Assembly: GCF_002072105.2 (NCBI RefSeq)
Contig: NZ_MTBC01000001.1
Location: 310,001-374,000, forward strand
Length of the DNA: 64,000 bases
Direction of reading: 5' to 3'
Origin: Croceivirga radicis
GTDB lineage: Bacteria > Bacteroidota > Bacteroidia > Flavobacteriales > Flavobacteriaceae
Positions 63,225 through 64,000 of this stretch are shown piece by piece (the first letter of the stretch is position 1; the number at the start of each line of letters is the position of its first letter). The translations under genes were made by a program, and so were the position numbers. The notes under the pieces are model-generated. The model was given only the letters and a program-made list of their open reading frames with translations. It was not told the DNA's origin and ran no database searches.

Positions 63225-63529
63225 GGCAGGTATAGAATGTTTTCTAAAATAATTGTTATGATAATTATCTAAACTCAACTCAAGGGATTTTATAGGTACT
63301 TATTTATAGGGCATATAATTTTAAAAATTTCATAGTTTTTATAACAAATACGCGCAAACCATTTTTATTCATGATTAAGCATGAATAAATGTTGACCGAA
63401 CTTTACATGTAAGTATGAAATTCAAATTTGGTTAAGAATAATGGTTAGTTGATTCCTAATAGCTAATATAGAAAAATCTTACAAAAAACAATTAAAACCC
63501 TACAAAAAATAAGGTTTATCTAGTTGATA

Positions 63530-63999
63530 TTAGGCCGTTTGGAGGGTAAAACTAAAGGTAGTTCCTTTGCCTTGTTCAGATTCACACCAAATTTCTCCAT
63601 TGTGTGTCTCTACTATTTTCTTACATTGAGAAAGTCCTATACCAGTACCACTAAATTCTTGACTATTATTTAATCGTTTAAATATTTCAAAGACGGTGTT
63701 CAGTTTATCTTTTGGAATACCAATTCCATTGTCGCTGATGTTAATTTTGAGCATCCCTTTGTGTAGGCCTTTGGTAATATTAATGTTGGGTATTTGTTCT
63801 TTTGTTGTAAATTTTAGACTATTTCCTATAAGATTTAAGAACAAAGAATGTAGTTCAATTTCATTACCTATAACATTGGGTAGATCAATTGTTTTTACAA
63901 TGGCATTTTTTTGTTTAATACTGGTATTTAAATCATTTAAAACATTTTTTAGTACCCGGTTCAAGTCAACCGTTTCTTTATGGCTAGTTTTGCCCACTT
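63530..63999 (-). CDS. Histidine kinase, C-terminal part (5' part off the right edge)
   Basis: The visible 155 or so codons hold a HATPase domain with NLIGNSLKFTTKE, NISDNGIGIPKDKL and GTGIGLSQCKKIVETHNGE. It is closely similar to the kinase at 61782 (TVDLNRVLKNVLNDL versus TVNLNEVVKNSLNSL), so the two are probably paralogues in tandem. The first in-frame start codon near the edge (GTG at 63997) is inside the domain, so the real gene extends beyond the window. It ends 251 bases upstream of the next kinase. Confidence 0.9.
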   Translation of the reverse strand, partial: VGKTSHKETVDLNRVLKNVLNDLNTSIKQKNAIVKTIDLPNVIGNEIELHSLFLNLIGNSLKFTTKEQIPNINITKGLHKGMLKINISDNGIGIPKDKLNTVFEIFKRLNNSQEFSGTGIGLSQCKKIVETHNGEIWCESEQGKGTTFSFTLQTA

Positions 64000-64000
64000 T

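Noticed and set aside
1-64000. CRISPR arrays, prophage genes, transposases and rRNA genes.
   Set aside because: I looked for regular short repeats, integrase or transposase motifs and rRNA sequence and saw none; the SprB repeats are coding and divergent.

Overview
The window looks like chromosomal DNA of a gliding marine-type member of the Flavobacteriaceae (phylum Bacteroidota). The DNA is AT-rich. At least ten transcription units carry the Bacteroidota -7 promoter element TAnnTTTG, and Shine-Dalgarno-like leaders are rare. There is a large type IX secretion (T9SS) adhesin locus with SprB repeats and PorP/SprF partners, together with lineage-typical families (DUF4837, DUF6909, DUF4175, GIN-domain protein, OmpH lipoprotein). 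The genus cannot be fixed from the sequence alone.

Layout. 1-7.5 kb: a leftward surface-polysaccharide operon, wzz-like > rfbB > rfbA > rfbC > flippase fused to a TupA-like ATP-grasp domain > GT4 glycosyltransferase > EpsG-like polymerase (cut by the left edge). 7.8-11.9 kb: leftward operon M23 peptidase > GH3-like protein > DUF6909. 12.1-14.6 kb: tatA, then a PorE-like TPR/beta-propeller/OmpA protein. 14.6-18.5 kb: LysM lytic transglycosylase with a DUF4837 lipoprotein, and pgk. 18.7-24.3 kb: holB, a DoxX-like gene, a Skp/OmpH lipoprotein, a methyltransferase, mnmG flanked by two perfect parS palindromes, and ybeY. 24.3-32.3 kb: DUF4175, gltX, an SPFH protein and glnS. 32.5-52.3 kb: a 20-kb rightward T9SS operon made of an Ig-repeat type-B cargo, a SprF carrying SPOR-like repeats, a 4,776-residue SprB-like adhesin, and a second SprF. 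52.4-58.9 kb: folB, tRNA-Cys, LysE and GIN genes, rnr, rpiB, a CDF transporter and a GNAT gene. 58.9-61.1 kb: a probable type II restriction-modification pair plus a small conserved-looking protein. 61.4-64 kb: a response regulator with a PAS histidine kinase, and a second kinase cut by the right edge.

How the parts may work together. The T9SS locus repeats a cargo-then-SprF unit twice, as known for SprB/SprF in gliding Flavobacteria. Its leader shares short sequence blocks with the leader of the PorE-like OmpA gene about 20 kb away, which suggests shared control. The two parS sites around mnmG mark a probable ParB-binding, chromosome-partition region, so the window may lie near the replication origin. 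A 0.55-kb AT-rich gap between the divergent rnr and rpiB genes is a speculative origin candidate.

Several starts were corrected. For pgk, gltX, glnS, rpiB and the M23 peptidase, an upstream in-frame TTG lies inside the TAnnTTTG element, so translation must begin at the next ATG. holB and the M23 gene have such short leaders that their mRNAs are probably almost leaderless.
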